Shown: positions 47,501 through 58,943 of the stretch, piece by piece
Numbering within the stretch: the first letter of the stretch is position 1
Layout of the letters: every line of letters begins with the position of its first letter
Position numbers and translations under genes: made by a program
Assembly: GCA_003255025.1 (NCBI GenBank)
Contig: QANY01000148.1
Span: 793,204 to 857,203, forward strand
Direction of reading: 5' to 3'
Origin: Datisca glomerata
Taxonomy: Eukaryota; Streptophyta; Magnoliopsida; Cucurbitales; Datiscaceae
Length of the DNA: 64,000 nucleotides
The notes under the pieces: generated by a model
Told to the model about the DNA's origin: nothing
The model's database searches: none
What the model saw: only the letters and a program-made list of their open reading frames with translations

Positions 47501-50500
47501 TACCTAAAATTAGTTCAAAATACACAAAAGTAAACTCGCTCTGAAGATCAAAAATGTTGTTTTTACAAATAGCGATGTTATCAGTGTTTGTTAGCATGAG
47601 ATATAGTACAACTATATTTTTAGCATTTAAAATTCATTTTGACTAAATTTATACATCAAAATATGTCTGAGAAATTAACTCTCTAAATACTAATTTCTTT
47701 TTAATACTGATTTTCTAGGCTCATTGCAGTGATCATAATTGCTCGTTTGGAATAAACACACACACATTGATGTGCATATTATCACTCGAACGATTCTCCA
47801 CTTATTAAATTTATAACTTTTGTTGTTAAAAAGCTCTCAGGTCCTGTTCAAATTTTAAAGGTATTGAGCCCATTATATTTATCATACATCATATACTAAT
47901 TATAGATATTATTTCTTGAAAAAACTAATTTATTTAATGAATTATAGATTGTTTTAATTTTTCTAAAAGTTTCAATAAAAATTTATATGGTTTAAGACAC
48001 TTGTTGGTTTTCGGAAATTTTCGTTGTCATCTGGATCCCTCAACATTTCCTTGGAGAAATTGTTTTTATAGTTGATATACTATATAGAATAGATTTTACC
48101 TTGCTCTGCATTTCTGCTACTCTGCTATGATTAGATAAATGTAATCTATATATCTGTTTCTTAACCTTACAAGGATTATCATGATTAACTCTACCGTTAT
48201 ACTTTCATTTCTGACTAGAGTACGGATCTTTTGCTCTCTATTGTTGGGTTTTGCAATTTTACCTCATTACTTTCCAGTTTTGCTACTCTTTCTTGTTTGA
48301 AATTGGAAGTATTAAGTTTTCTCAGGATCGTGGCAGTGTTGGTCTTATACTTGCTCAAAATTGATGTAGGTCTTTTGACTTCTGACAGTAATACTGCATC
48401 ACATGCTTCCGATGTATTAAAACAGTTGATACTCAATTCTGTGGATCACAAAAGATTGTTGAATGTTAATGAGGAAGCATTTCAAAACTTTGATCAAGAA
48501 AGTGTTGACGCTACAGCAATAAAGTCAACATGTGTTATCTTTCACAATCTAATTAGTGTTAATGATGGAATTCCAAATGAACATATATTGGACGTCATAT
48601 CTGCTTTGTTCCTCAAACTCGGTTAGTCAACATTATTGATTTCTCCAATTTTATTTCTAATTAATAGCAATCTATACGGCTTTTGTTGTCTTGCTCATAC
48701 ACTACTTAAATATTACTTCCTAGTTCATTATAGAAAAGACAAGATAACGCATGTCGAGGTTCTTATAAATTTTCTATTGGTTGCAAGCTTGTCAAGAATT
48801 ACCGAATTGCCTAGTTGAAACTCCAATCACTTTTCAGTTCAGTTGCAATAATGTATTGGCTTGTTTTGTCTTTATCTGGTCCAATGGATTAAAGATGTCT
48901 TCTATCATTTTGCACTGCATAGAATAGATCCTCCTCACATGAAGCCCATATACTCTTGCGTTGTGATATCTAAAGGTCTGGTGCACATTACGGTTTTGAA
49001 GTTTCTTCCGTCTAGCAGTTTTATATGGAAGAAACTGTCTGTGGAGTTTTATCGCAGTAAATGAATTTCTTGAACTTGAGAAAGCGTCCTGTAGTTTGAA
49101 TGTTCTGTTATGTGCCTCTATTTTCTTGTCGCCAAACATTGAGTTTCGTTTCTCTCTTATGCATTTCGTCCCCCAAAGCTGATTATGATATCCCATGTGT
49201 AAATATTCTTTCCTGCGAATTTTACAATTTTCCACTGATTCTTCTAGAAAATGTATTTGTCATGCATTTATGAATACTTTCCAGTTTCCCTTAATACTTG
49301 TTATGCTAGGTATTTTATTTTGGTCTAAAATTTTCTAAGGAGATCCAAACACTAGCTTATACCATGCCTGCCTTGTGCTGATGTAAATTAAAATTGTTTT
49401 TTTTTTGGATTAGCAAATTAAAATTGTTTTCAACTTACTGTTATCATTCACGTTATTTTTATTTGGTTGTAGGAGAGACTTCAGTTTTCTTTATGAAAAA
49501 TATTGTTCTCAAACTTGCTGATTTGATGAACCTTGGCAAAGGGAACACGCCTAACACTGACCATGTAAGTGGCAACTTAATTTTATTTTTTGCTTTTTTT
49601 GGTAGAAGACTATCATGCTTCAATTGATTGCAGAAACAATAAACTTATCTTTGTGCTTGTTTGTTGCATTGTTTATAAACTATGTAATTGTAGACTTCTC
49701 AATTAGAGGTAATGTATCTAATAATCCTATATGGGATCTCTGTTATGACTCCACACTTAAGCGAATCCGTTCAGCCAAGACATGATCATATAACGAATCA
49801 GTTGAAACTCATTGAGCTTGGAGTTTAAATCACGTAAGTTTGAGGTTTTATATTATTATTTTGTTGGACAGGCATTTTCTTTGAATTGTCCTATGCTAGC
49901 ATATTAGAATATTAGAGGTTCCACACCAATGTGTTCGGCTAGATCGGCGTGCTTAGTGGTTTCTATTGTTTATACTGAATATCCTAAAGCTATTCGATAT
50001 GTATTAGCAGTTTGTTAATAATGTCTTTGCTTCTCTACACAGCTTCAGAGTTGTATTGGATCTGCTGTTATTGCTATGGGACCAGAGAAAATACTTACTC
50101 TTGTTCCTATCTCTGTTAATGCTAGTGACTTCACTTCTCAAAACATATGGATGGTGCCTATTTTAAAGAAGTATGTTGTTGGAGCATCACTTGGGTATTA
50201 TATGGAATATATATTACCTCTTGCAAAATCTTTTCGGCGGGCTTTTCATAAAGGTGCTTCAGATTTGTCTTATTTACATTGAAAATTATTGGATATTTTC
50301 ACAATCGTTGCTGGTGATTATTGTTGTCTCTTCCATTTGTTTATTGTAAATTGTCTTAATCATTAAAAATGTATGTTTAGACCCATATAAGTTTTCACAT
50401 GGGTTTATGAGGGCTTTTAATCTAAGTTTACCATTATTTACAGTTAAAAGGTCAGTAACTGGTAAAGATCTAGGAACTTGTGCCCAAGATCTGAAGAGAC

Positions 50501-53500
50501 TGCTACCTGCGTTTTGTCGCCATCCAACCGATATGCACCAAAATATCAAAACTCTTTCTGAAGTGTTTATTACATTTCTCAAGAAAGACTCCTTTATGTA
50601 TGAAGATATTGCTATTGCCTTACAGGTGACATCAGTTACAAAAATTACACCAGAGTTTCTTTTTCTGTGATTCTGTCTGTCTTTTATTGTATGTTTGATT
50701 TTCTGTATTCTATCGTTTCCTTATTAACACATGTAATTATAATTTTTATCTTTATCAGGTTCTTGTGAATCAGAACAAAATTGTACTTAGTCCCATGAAA
50801 GTTGCTGGTGAGTCATTTTCCAATGTGGTAAAAGATTCTCTACGCGAGTTCAGGAATGTACCCACTTACTCCGAAAAAACTGCAAGCAGAAACATCAAGG
50901 CATTGGCGTCATATTCAACTGCGTTGCTTGAGGCCCTAGCAGACTTATTTGTTGACTCAGAACCGATGAAGCGTTCGTACTTGAAGGTTTTCTGTCTACT
51001 ATTAACCCATGTTCAATTGTTTACAGGATGATTACCTCCCTATTTCCTTTCTTTTTATTTCCTATCTCCTTTCTTTTTCTGTCCTTGTGGATTATGGAAA
51101 CAATAGATCTCTGTTCCTCACACAGTGATCTATACGATCGGTTCAAGCAATTTTGCTTCTTCAGGGGTTTTTGCATTTAGGACATACCACTTTACTCATC
51201 GAGTTGGAAGGATCTTTTCTGGGTTTGTGTTAAAAATTTGATCAGGCTGTACCGCTTTGTTTCAATTATGGAGGTTTCTAAATGGATGCACTTCTTGTTC
51301 ACCCTTCATTCGCTCCTACTCTTTTTATCAGTACGTGTGCACTTGCATCAATACAATTTCTTTTGAAAAATGATAGATTGACACATGCCTATGTTAACAG
51401 TAATAGAAACTTCAAATTATATCAGTCCTCACTCCTCACTCCTCACTCCTCGGTGGTTATGATGGTGAATATTGTTTTTCATGTTTCTAGGCTGAGAACA
51501 TTAGATGTAGTCGCTCTACTCTGATTCATCGTCTTATAATTTATCGTGGCTGTCGTTATAGGTTGGTGTTATGAATGCTTATGTCTAATGATATTCTCTA
51601 GGAGTCCTATATGAGTTGTTTCTTTCTTGTTTCCCAGGCTGCAATCGGATGCTTGGCTTCTATCACAGATTCTGCAGTAACCAAAGATATTTTCTTGTCA
51701 TTGCTCAAGAGGCTTCAATTTATCGATTGTGAGGGTGAATTTGAAAAGGCAGGGAGTGGTTCTGATCTATTAACCAATAAAGATCAAGCCAACCTGAGGA
51801 CAGTTCAGAGGTGAAGATTGTGGCCGCCCCTCCAAACCAACTTTCTTTTTGTATCAGACTGTTACTATTTGTTAACTCTGCATATAAATCTTATATATAT
51901 TACAATATTATCTTATTAACTCTGCATTTAAAGCAAACGAAATCCGTAAATAAAGTAGAAATTGCTTGCACAATGAGCAATAATGAATTGTTACAATAAC
52001 AAGTTATTTTGGAGTGAAAATGATAAATAGAATCTCTTTCATATCAATATCAAATACTAAAACTTAAAATGTGCAGTTTGGTTGGTTTTGATTCTGTCAC
52101 TGATGTTTTCTGTTTGAGCTAGCATCTTCTCATTTACTCCTTGTCAAATGTATTAATTTTGTGCTGTTTCAATGGTTTGTTATTCTCACCAGACGTGTGA
52201 TGTTGGAGTTAGCATCTTCTATTGTTGAAGGAGCCAAAGAGGATTTGATTGATCTCATTTATCGATTTATTACAAGCACATTTATGGTATTCTGCTAAAC
52301 TCTTAACTTCTCATCTTTGACATGTTATATAAATAGAGAACAGAGTTCTTAAGACTACATTTTACAGGCTGCACTATAGGCTGAACTTTTTCATCCATTT
52401 TGTATATAGGAACACAATGAAATGAGCCACCGTGAAGCATATTATGCTTTGAGTAGAATTCTGGAGGTCTATATCGCCATCTCGCTGCTTCTAACATTTT
52501 TATAATAACTTAATAAATATTTATTATGCTTTGAGCAGAATAAATATTTATTCTGGAGGTCATATGTTATTATTGCAGGAGCATGATTGGTTTTGCTCTT
52601 CTCGATTTGTTGAGCTGATCGATTTGTTACTTGGTCTGGAATCTCCTGCTGATATTGCATCCCTGACTAGTCGCTTTGCTAGTTATCACCTTTTAATGGT
52701 CCACTCACTAAAGGTTTGAATTTCTTAAGAATATAAAAAGCCATGTTACTTTCAGAAATGAGTATTTCATTGTATCAATCTTAGAATGACATGAAGTGAC
52801 ACCATTTTTTATTGTCATAATTTCAAAATTCCCTAGGATGATAATGCGAGCATGATAACGAATCTAGCATCCCTGCACTGGATAGTTTAATGCACGTTTC
52901 TATCTCTAGTCATAATCTAGATAGAAGGTTTTGGTTGTTGGATAAATCGGGGGTTTTTAGTTGTAAAATCTCTCTTTTCATTCCTGGCCTCCTTCAACAA
53001 CTTGATTGTAGATGATAGAAGTCAGATTGATTATCCATTTCGTGCAATTTGGTCCTCTAAGATACCCAAGAAAATTAAATTCTTTTGTTGTTGTTTAGTT
53101 CACCATAATATCAATGCTCATGATGTGGTTCAATCTAGACATCCGAACATGACTCTGTCTCCTTCGAGATGTGTGTTGTGCGGTAAAAATGGAGAGTTTG
53201 GACCATCTCTTCATACATTGCTCTTTTGCTCATGTTCTGTGGTCTAAATGGAGATCTGAGCTAAGTTTCAGTTGGGTTCCTCAGGAGCATGTGGAAGGGC
53301 AGTTGGGTAAGGTTCTCCAGTTGAAAATCCACACAGAAAACTTAAAACACTCGTGTTTTGGCGTGGTCGCAATTTTTTGGTACATTTGGCTAGAGAGGAA
53401 CGTAAGAATTTTTGAAGGAACTTATGAGGATGTCGATACAGTTCGGGAGAAAATATAGTTTTTCACTTCTTTTTGGAGAACCAACACTAAGACTTTTAAG

Positions 53501-56500
53501 GATATTCATTTATTTATGCTTAGTTGTAATTGGATGGCTGATTGCATGGACTTTTTTTTTTATAGGAAACAAAATTTGTATTAATACAAAGATAGTTACA
53601 AAGTATAGTTTGGAGGACAAGCCTTCCTCGCCGAAACCAAAAGATGTAATCAATCTATACAAAGAGGCAACCGGTCAGAATTAATAAAAAAATAAAGGAA
53701 TATACTTAAACCATTTAGAAGTAGACACCCACAAAGAAACCCAAAAATGTATCTTATGCCACAAAAAATTAACTGTATTCTTTTGGTGTTCGGCTGGGAA
53801 TTCTTTTCCTCCTAACCTTCTTTGTACATTCTTTATTTTTATATAAATAAAATTTCTGTTTCTTATAAAAAAAAGGGAATCTAACATCCTTTTTCTTATA
53901 AAATATTTAAACCTCTAAACTAGTTAAGATATATGTGCTATCTTTGCTCATATACGATATCTTTCATTTCCTATATCTAAAGCAGAACTCTTATACACTA
54001 ATGTGGCTGAAATTCTGTATATCTTAATGCTTTGTGCAGATAAGCTCAGAGGAGGAGAACACAAAGGCCTTCCTGATTCTCAATGAGATCATACTCACAT
54101 TAAAAGATGTAAGAGTTTTTTCTCCTCTCAAATCAGTAATTAGATGTTAAAGCCACTTAAGAACATGAGTGACAGCTGTATATCCTTCACTTAGCTCTGA
54201 AAGTCAGTAGAAGTGCTCTTTTATCTTCTGCTTCCATTTATTCATTGTAATGAAAGTTTATCAGGGCAAATTGTTTCTGATCCTAATTCCTAACTATGAT
54301 TATCATGCCTTTAAGACTAACGACTAAACTAGTATCAGTTTAAAAACTTCTTTACAATGGGCTAGAAGCTGGGCCCCTTAATGTTGCTAATTATATGAAG
54401 ACAATGGAAATGGAAGAGTGCATGGGTGGTGTGTCAATTTAGTGGTTAGATGTTAAAACCACATTAAAAGATGTAAGTTTTTTTTTCCTTTCAAATCAGT
54501 AATTAGATGTTAAAACCACTTAAGAACATGGGTGACAGCTGTATATCCTTCACTTAGTTATGAGAGTCCGTAGAAGTGCTCTTTTATCTTCTGCTTCCAT
54601 TTATTCATTGTAATGAAAGTTTATCAGGGCAAATTGTTTCTGATCCTAATTCCTAACTATGATTATCATGCCTTTAAGACTCTAACCACTTAACTAGTAT
54701 CAGTTTAAAAAATTCTTTACAATGGGCTAGAAACTGAGCCCCTTAACGTTGCTAATTATATGAAGACAATGGAAATGGAAGAGTGCGTGGGTGGTGTGTC
54801 AATTTGGTGGTTGAAGATCTAACTGAACAATGTTTTGTTATAGCCATAGGAATGCATCGTAAATAACGCTATCCAATAAAGGCTCATGGTTAATCTGTGG
54901 TTGCTTTTAGGTTTTCCTAGTGAGCACCTAACCGTGGGGGGGGGGGGGGNGGGGGGGGGTTGATGCAAACGATGTCAATGAACTGCTGGAACTGGTATCT
55001 GTTTAAATTCTTAACAACAGACTTGAAGCTGGCCCCGTTACTGTTGCTAATTGTAGGAGGACAATGGAAGTGGAGGAGTCCAGGGGGGTGGTTTGTCTAT
55101 TTAGTGGTTCAGGATTTAACTGATCAAGTTTCGATTAGCCATACGAGTGCATCGTAAACAAGGTTAATCCAATAAAGGGCTGATAGTTATTCTATGGCTG
55201 CTTTTAGGGTTCTCAACTGAGTACCTAACCATGTAGTAAGATTTGCCCATGAGGCTTGACGATCTGGTTGATGAAATAGGATGTCGATGCCACTTTTGTA
55301 AGTTATTAAAAACCAACTGAAGGTGTTTAAAAGTCACCTTAACAAAGAAAAATCCAAGATTCATTGTAACCCCAACTTTGCTTGGTGGGAGTTCTTTTGA
55401 AGCATTTTTTAGTGTATTAATCCGTAGAGTTTAGCATGTGATTTCTTATATATTTTATATTTACATAAAAGTTAAATATAGAGTGATAGTAGGCTTAACA
55501 TAGCATGTGAATTGCCACGTGTGAACGTCTAATTAAATTTATCACTTAATAACCGAATTACATGATTTCCTAAATCATAAATAGATTCATTTTACAATTC
55601 TAGTAACTTAATTGAATGGATATTTCTTCTGCACAATTACTTATTATGTTTATTTTGATTTATTTATGACCTTTTATATTTTATAAATTAGTTTATTTAG
55701 GCGTTCGCTTCCATCTAATTAAGTGCAACTATCTTCAAAGTAGTTGCTAATCTAATCAACTTCCCCCTATTCTTTATGGTTGTAATAATTAAGCTTTTCA
55801 TCTCCCATGTACGACCTTGACATTAACGACATCCATACATACCTTCCACGTAAGTAAACTTTGAGCTAGTTTTTACTTGCTGGATTTATTCCAAACTGAC
55901 CTACACTTTCAAACTCTTATTTCTCACTCACATCTCATACTTGTCCATGGCGACCACGGTCAATGCTCTTCTAATTGACTTGTTGATATAGTTGGGTTGA
56001 GCTGTCGAAGTGTTAATATAATCAAGGTGTTGGATAGATAAAAGCATTTCCGTTTAATTTCTCATCACATAATTCACAACTTTATTCACTGTCCTACTAA
56101 ACATCAAATTGTTCTTATTATATGTTTTCTTGAAACTTATATCTTTATTGATTTGATTTGTATTTGAAATTGAATTCCATAGTAAGTTCTTCACTTTGGA
56201 CAATATTAAATATGCATTTATTTTCTGAGTTTTTAAAATAATCTATACAGTTAATTTTGCGTGATTTCAGGACCTGTTTTTTCTAGTTGATTAAATAAAT
56301 ACTGGGATTTGATACTATTCATTTAAGGCAGGTAAAATTAAGATCTTGTTTAAGTATGCTGATTGATTGAATTTTTTTTTTTGCTGCTAAATGACTGTAA
56401 GCCTTTTGATGTTTCAGTTAGTCATATGCAAAGTGCATGTATCATACGTATCCGTCAGACATCAACATAATCTGAGATATATACAATGCCACCCATTCAT

Positions 56501-58943
56501 AACTCTTATCTTTTAGTTTTCTACTTCATCATAGTTCATACAAGATATTGATGGTCATAATGGTCGTCATATATGTGTATGTAGGCAAAGGAGGAGGCAG
56601 GTAGGAAAGCAGCTTATGATCTACTTTTTAAAATAAGCTCCACCTTGAGAACCATGTCATCTTTAAGTTCTGATTCCCACCTTCACAAATTCGTGAGTAT
56701 GGTACGTATGTCTATATTGATACTCTGATTTTGCTGCATCTCTATTATATGTGGATATCATGGAAATGAAAAAGGAAAAATGAATGCTAATATGACATTT
56801 CAATTGTTAATCCCCTGAAGGAGTTATCATAATTTTTCACAACCGTGATATGAAGATGTGGTTTGTGGTTAGGCACATTGGCTTGTCTTTTCAGTGATGT
56901 CCATAGGGTACAAATCTTGTTGAGTTATTTTGTGAACAACGCACCAATTTACTATGGATAAAAACCATTTAGTTTTGAGTACTATTCCAAGCGTTCCTTT
57001 ATGTTTCCAGAGGATGGAAGACTTGGTGACCTACTTTAGACTCAGCCTTTTTCCTTCACCAAAATTTTTATTAAGTACCTTCCACAAATTATGTGAAGGT
57101 GAATCGATCTATCTAATTATGTTTTCCTTATGAGTCTCCCTAATACTGTTGTGATGACCACAATGTTCTCCACCCCTTATGTGTAAGACGGTTTCAGCTG
57201 TCAATTTATTTTACTCATGACCTTTCAATGTTCAGATAATGGGCTATCTTTCTGGCGCATCACCTCACATAATGAGTGGAGCAGTCTCTGCACTTTCAGT
57301 GCTGCTATATCAGGATGTAGATATTTTCCTTTCAACACCCGATCTTGTACCCTCCCTTTTATTCTTGCTGCAAGGAAAGGCTGTGGAGGTTGTAAAAGTG
57401 AGTATTTCTTAACCATTTAATCAGAATGTTGTTTTCATATTGGGTTCAATGTTATGAGTAAATTCGTACTCATTGAACAGGCTGTTTTGGGGTTTGTGAA
57501 AGTTTTGGTGTCTTGTTTGCAAGCTAAAGATCTACAAAACATTCTTTCTGATATTCTCAATGCTATTCTTCCTTGGTCATCCGTCTCAAGACATCATTTC
57601 AGATCAAAGGCAAGTGTAATCTTGATATACACACCCACATTTTCTTCTGTTTCTGTATCTAAAACATTGATGTAGATATATGCAATTCATTGAAATGAGA
57701 GATGAGTTCATTTCTTGATTGTGATTCATCGTTTTTTTAACAGATTACTGTTGTGCTGGAGATTCTCATTCGGAAATGTGGCTCTGCTGCTGTTGAGTCA
57801 ATAACTCCAGGGAAATTCAAGGGTTTTGTTAAGACTGTGTCCGAGGTATTTTATCTCTGTCTCGTATAGTCCAAGTTTCCACAATTTTTATTTTTAATAG
57901 GAACTAAGATTCCAAATTTTTCTTAATGGAAATTCAAAATGTGGTCACACGAATAATTGTAAATTCTTCACTTGCATAACTAGTAGTCCTCTCGTTGTCC
58001 TTACTAGTTCTCTAGATTTATGTGTGTAATCGATGAGTCGCATTCATTATTTGCCAGACATTATGGAGTAATGAGAGCCCTTCATTTATTACCGGATTAT
58101 AATCCGCCAATCATAAAGTGGAATTGACAATACTAATATAAACTAAAATGACAGTGATGATAACTGCAACAATCTTAATAACAATAACTAATAAATAAGG
58201 AAAGATGCAGTCTTTGCTTCTGCTTTTATATATAGGATAGGAGGGAACTTAAGAACCTCAATATAAAAATTAATGACTGAAATTGTTGTAGCATGTTGGA
58301 ATTATGATTTTGTTTTGTTATATGAAAATTCAAACTGCTTTCAAGAAATATATAAATTGAAAATGTAAATATTATCCGTCAATTGCAGGGTCGCCATGGC
58401 AAGGGTAGTGCCAAGGATGATGATGCTACTGACACAAAGACAAGTTTGGAAGATTCATCTATCAAGCGGTCAGTTCTAGATTTGTAACTCCCTTGAAAAC
58501 CTGCATATCTGGATTGCATAGATTCTAAAACGCGAGGAACATGCATTGTTTTTTTCATTTTCAGGACGGACAAGAGGAAACACAGAGATCCCAACAATTC
58601 ACCTAGCGAAAATGGATCATGGGATCAGAAAAAAAGAAAGAGGGAGAACAAACGCGAAACGAACAGCTACACTAGAAGAAATAAGCCTCGTACGTTCACT
58701 GGCCACGATAATAAGTTCAAAGTGGCCAAAAGAGGTAGGCTCTCCAATAATGTAAATAGAGTAACAGGGAAAGACCAATCAGAAAGAAGGGGAAAAATGC
58801 AAAATGGGAAGTTTAACGAAGGGCCTCCAAGGAGTGGATTTGGAAAGCGAAAGATGAACCATACAAGCTGGGGCAAGAAAGATGAAGGGGGAGCCGCCCG
58901 TAGAGCTACTCCTACGTGGAAGCAGAACAGGTCAAGGAAATAA
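44523..58943 (+). CDS. RRP12-like HEAT-repeat protein, ribosome biogenesis (18 exons)
   Basis: Predicted product 1,187 residues, like Arabidopsis RRP12-like At2g34357. Yeast Rrp12 is a karyopherin-like HEAT protein needed for maturation and export of both ribosomal subunits, so a nucleolar/nuclear role is inferred. Exons: 44523-45074, 46490-47039, 48370-48621, 49473-49564, 50043-50253, 50444-50625, 50759-50986, 51638-51810, 52193-52286, 52410-52466, 52579-52713, 54040-54108, 56585-56701, 57236-57397, 57481-57609, 57744-57845, 58389-58468, 58565-58943. All phases join without stops. The ATG at 44,523 begins a Gln/Glu repeat, then DICQQLMDRYAKSSAPQHRH. Conserved blocks: RRCAQECLEKLLKSFR (exon 2), RLLPAFCRHPTDMHQ (6), SSEEENTKAFLILNEI (12), GYLSGASPHIMSGAVSALSV (14), ILPWSSVSRHHF (15). 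The C-terminus is Lys/Arg/Gly-rich, as expected for RNA binding and nuclear targeting. All introns are GT-AG except intron 15 (GC-AG). Confidence 0.93.
44526..44592 (+). repeat. Coding Gln/Glu microsatellite at the RRP12-like N-terminus
   Basis: Imperfect CAAGAGCAG-type repeats encode QEQDQTQEQEQDQTQEQELE before the conserved start of the protein. The tract is probably length-variable between alleles. Confidence 0.75.
45075..46489 (+). other. Intron 1 of the RRP12-like gene with probable transposon sequence
   Basis: 1,415 bp, GTATGC...TACAG. The middle (45,780-46,250) is less AT-rich and looks like a gene-like exon/UTR on the minus strand, with no recognised protein. Near 46,250-46,320 sequence resembles a MULE end by style (AAAATTACTATTAAATACTC). 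Its partner was not identified. Confidence 0.45.
46172..46244. repeat. 29-bp direct repeat in intron 1
   Basis: TTACTTTTGCAAAAACGCCT plus TCGTCCTAG occurs at 46,172-46,200 and 46,216-46,244, identical, with a 44-bp period. Confidence 0.95.
47040..48369 (+). other. Intron 2 of the RRP12-like gene
   Basis: 1,330 bp AT-rich intron, GTATAC...TGTAG. Splicing at these sites restores GGT-CTT-TTG (Gly-Leu-Leu) across the junction. No inserted gene was recognised. Open frames on the minus strand here have no known similarity. Confidence 0.7.
48622..49472 (+). other. Intron 3 of the RRP12-like gene
   Basis: 851 bp, GTTAGT...TGTAG. It contains a 133-codon open frame on the minus strand with no recognisable domain, most likely chance. 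No transposon feature was seen. Confidence 0.65.
49565..50042 (+). other. Intron 4 of the RRP12-like gene
   Basis: 478 bp, GTAAGT...CACAG. No inserted element was recognised. Confidence 0.75.
50987..51637 (+). other. Intron 7 of the RRP12-like gene
   Basis: 651 bp between LKG-type donor AAG|GTTTTC and acceptor CCCAG. It contains CTCACTCCT repeated three times near 51,427-51,452. No gene was seen. Confidence 0.7.
51811..52192 (+). other. Intron 8 of the RRP12-like gene
   Basis: 382 bp, GTGAAG...CACCAG. Nothing else was recognised. Confidence 0.75.
52873..53876 (+). mobile_element. 5'-truncated LINE (L1-type) in intron 11
   Basis: Non-LTR retrotransposon fragment holding the reverse-transcriptase zinc-binding (zf-RVT) C-terminal region. 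Motifs are FRAIWSSKIPKKIKFFCCC (53,040-53,090), then CVLCGKNGE, SLDHLFIHCSFAHVLWSK (53,175-53,255) and IFWYIWLERNVRIF (53,370-53,420), across frameshifts. The end is an A-rich tail (TTATAAAAAAAAGG). It is flanked by 13-bp target duplications with one mismatch: GAATCTAGCATCC (52,860-52,872) and GAATCTAACATCC (53,877-53,889). It lies in sense orientation within intron 11 (52,714-54,039). ORF1, endonuclease and RT core are absent, as usual for 5' truncation. Confidence 0.9.
53551..53775 (-). mobile_element. Second LINE 3' end nested in the first, inverted
   Basis: The minus strand reads ACAAATTTTGTTTCCTAT followed by a run of about ten A (plus strand T-run at 53,551), an LINE-type 3' end with poly(A). 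It interrupts the first LINE after its zf-RVT region and before its own tail. The far end near 53,775 is estimated, and no target duplication was found. Confidence 0.5.
54098..55240 (+). repeat. Tandem segmental duplication in intron 12
   Basis: Unit 1 starts at 54,098 and unit 2 at 54,462 (period 364, roughly 95% identical). A third, shorter and more diverged copy starts near 54,985. Unit 2 begins with CATTAAAAGATGTAAG, a copy of the last bases of exon 12 plus its 5' splice site. The intron around it runs 54,109-56,584. Confidence 0.9.
54937..54959. other. Poly-G run with an ambiguous base
   Basis: GGGGGGGGGGG, N, then about ten G. This is the only N in the window. It probably marks an unresolved homopolymer or assembly joint between duplicated copies. 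Confidence 0.85.
55241..56584 (+). other. Remainder of intron 12, no gene seen
   Basis: AT-rich intron sequence ending GTATGTAG. No conserved frame or transposon end was recognised. Confidence 0.6.
56702..57235 (+). other. Intron 13 of the RRP12-like gene
   Basis: 534 bp, donor ATG|GTACGT and acceptor TTCAG. A stronger-looking donor (GTGAGT) lies nine bases earlier, but the conserved HKFVSM-IMGYLSG junction supports the downstream donor. Confidence 0.7.
57610..57743 (+). promoter_or_regulatory. GC-AG intron 15
   Basis: The exon end AAG is followed by GCAAGT and the acceptor is AACAG. SRHHFRSK joins ITVVLEIL in frame across it, matching the conserved protein order. AG|GCAAGT is the known consensus for the minor class of GC donors in U2-type introns. 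Confidence 0.88.
57846..58388 (+). other. Intron 16 of the RRP12-like gene
   Basis: 543 bp, GTATTT...TTGCAG. No inserted element was recognised. Confidence 0.7.

Noticed and set aside
48834..49235. 133-codon antisense frame in RRP12-like intron 3
   Set aside because: No domain and no support beyond length. Consistent with chance in intron sequence.
52531..52719. Independent short gene in this place
   Set aside because: It is exon 11 of the RRP12-like gene read together with intron bases.
54098..54480. Functional duplicated exon 12
   Set aside because: Only the last bases of the exon and the donor site are copied; there is no acceptor or full coding part.
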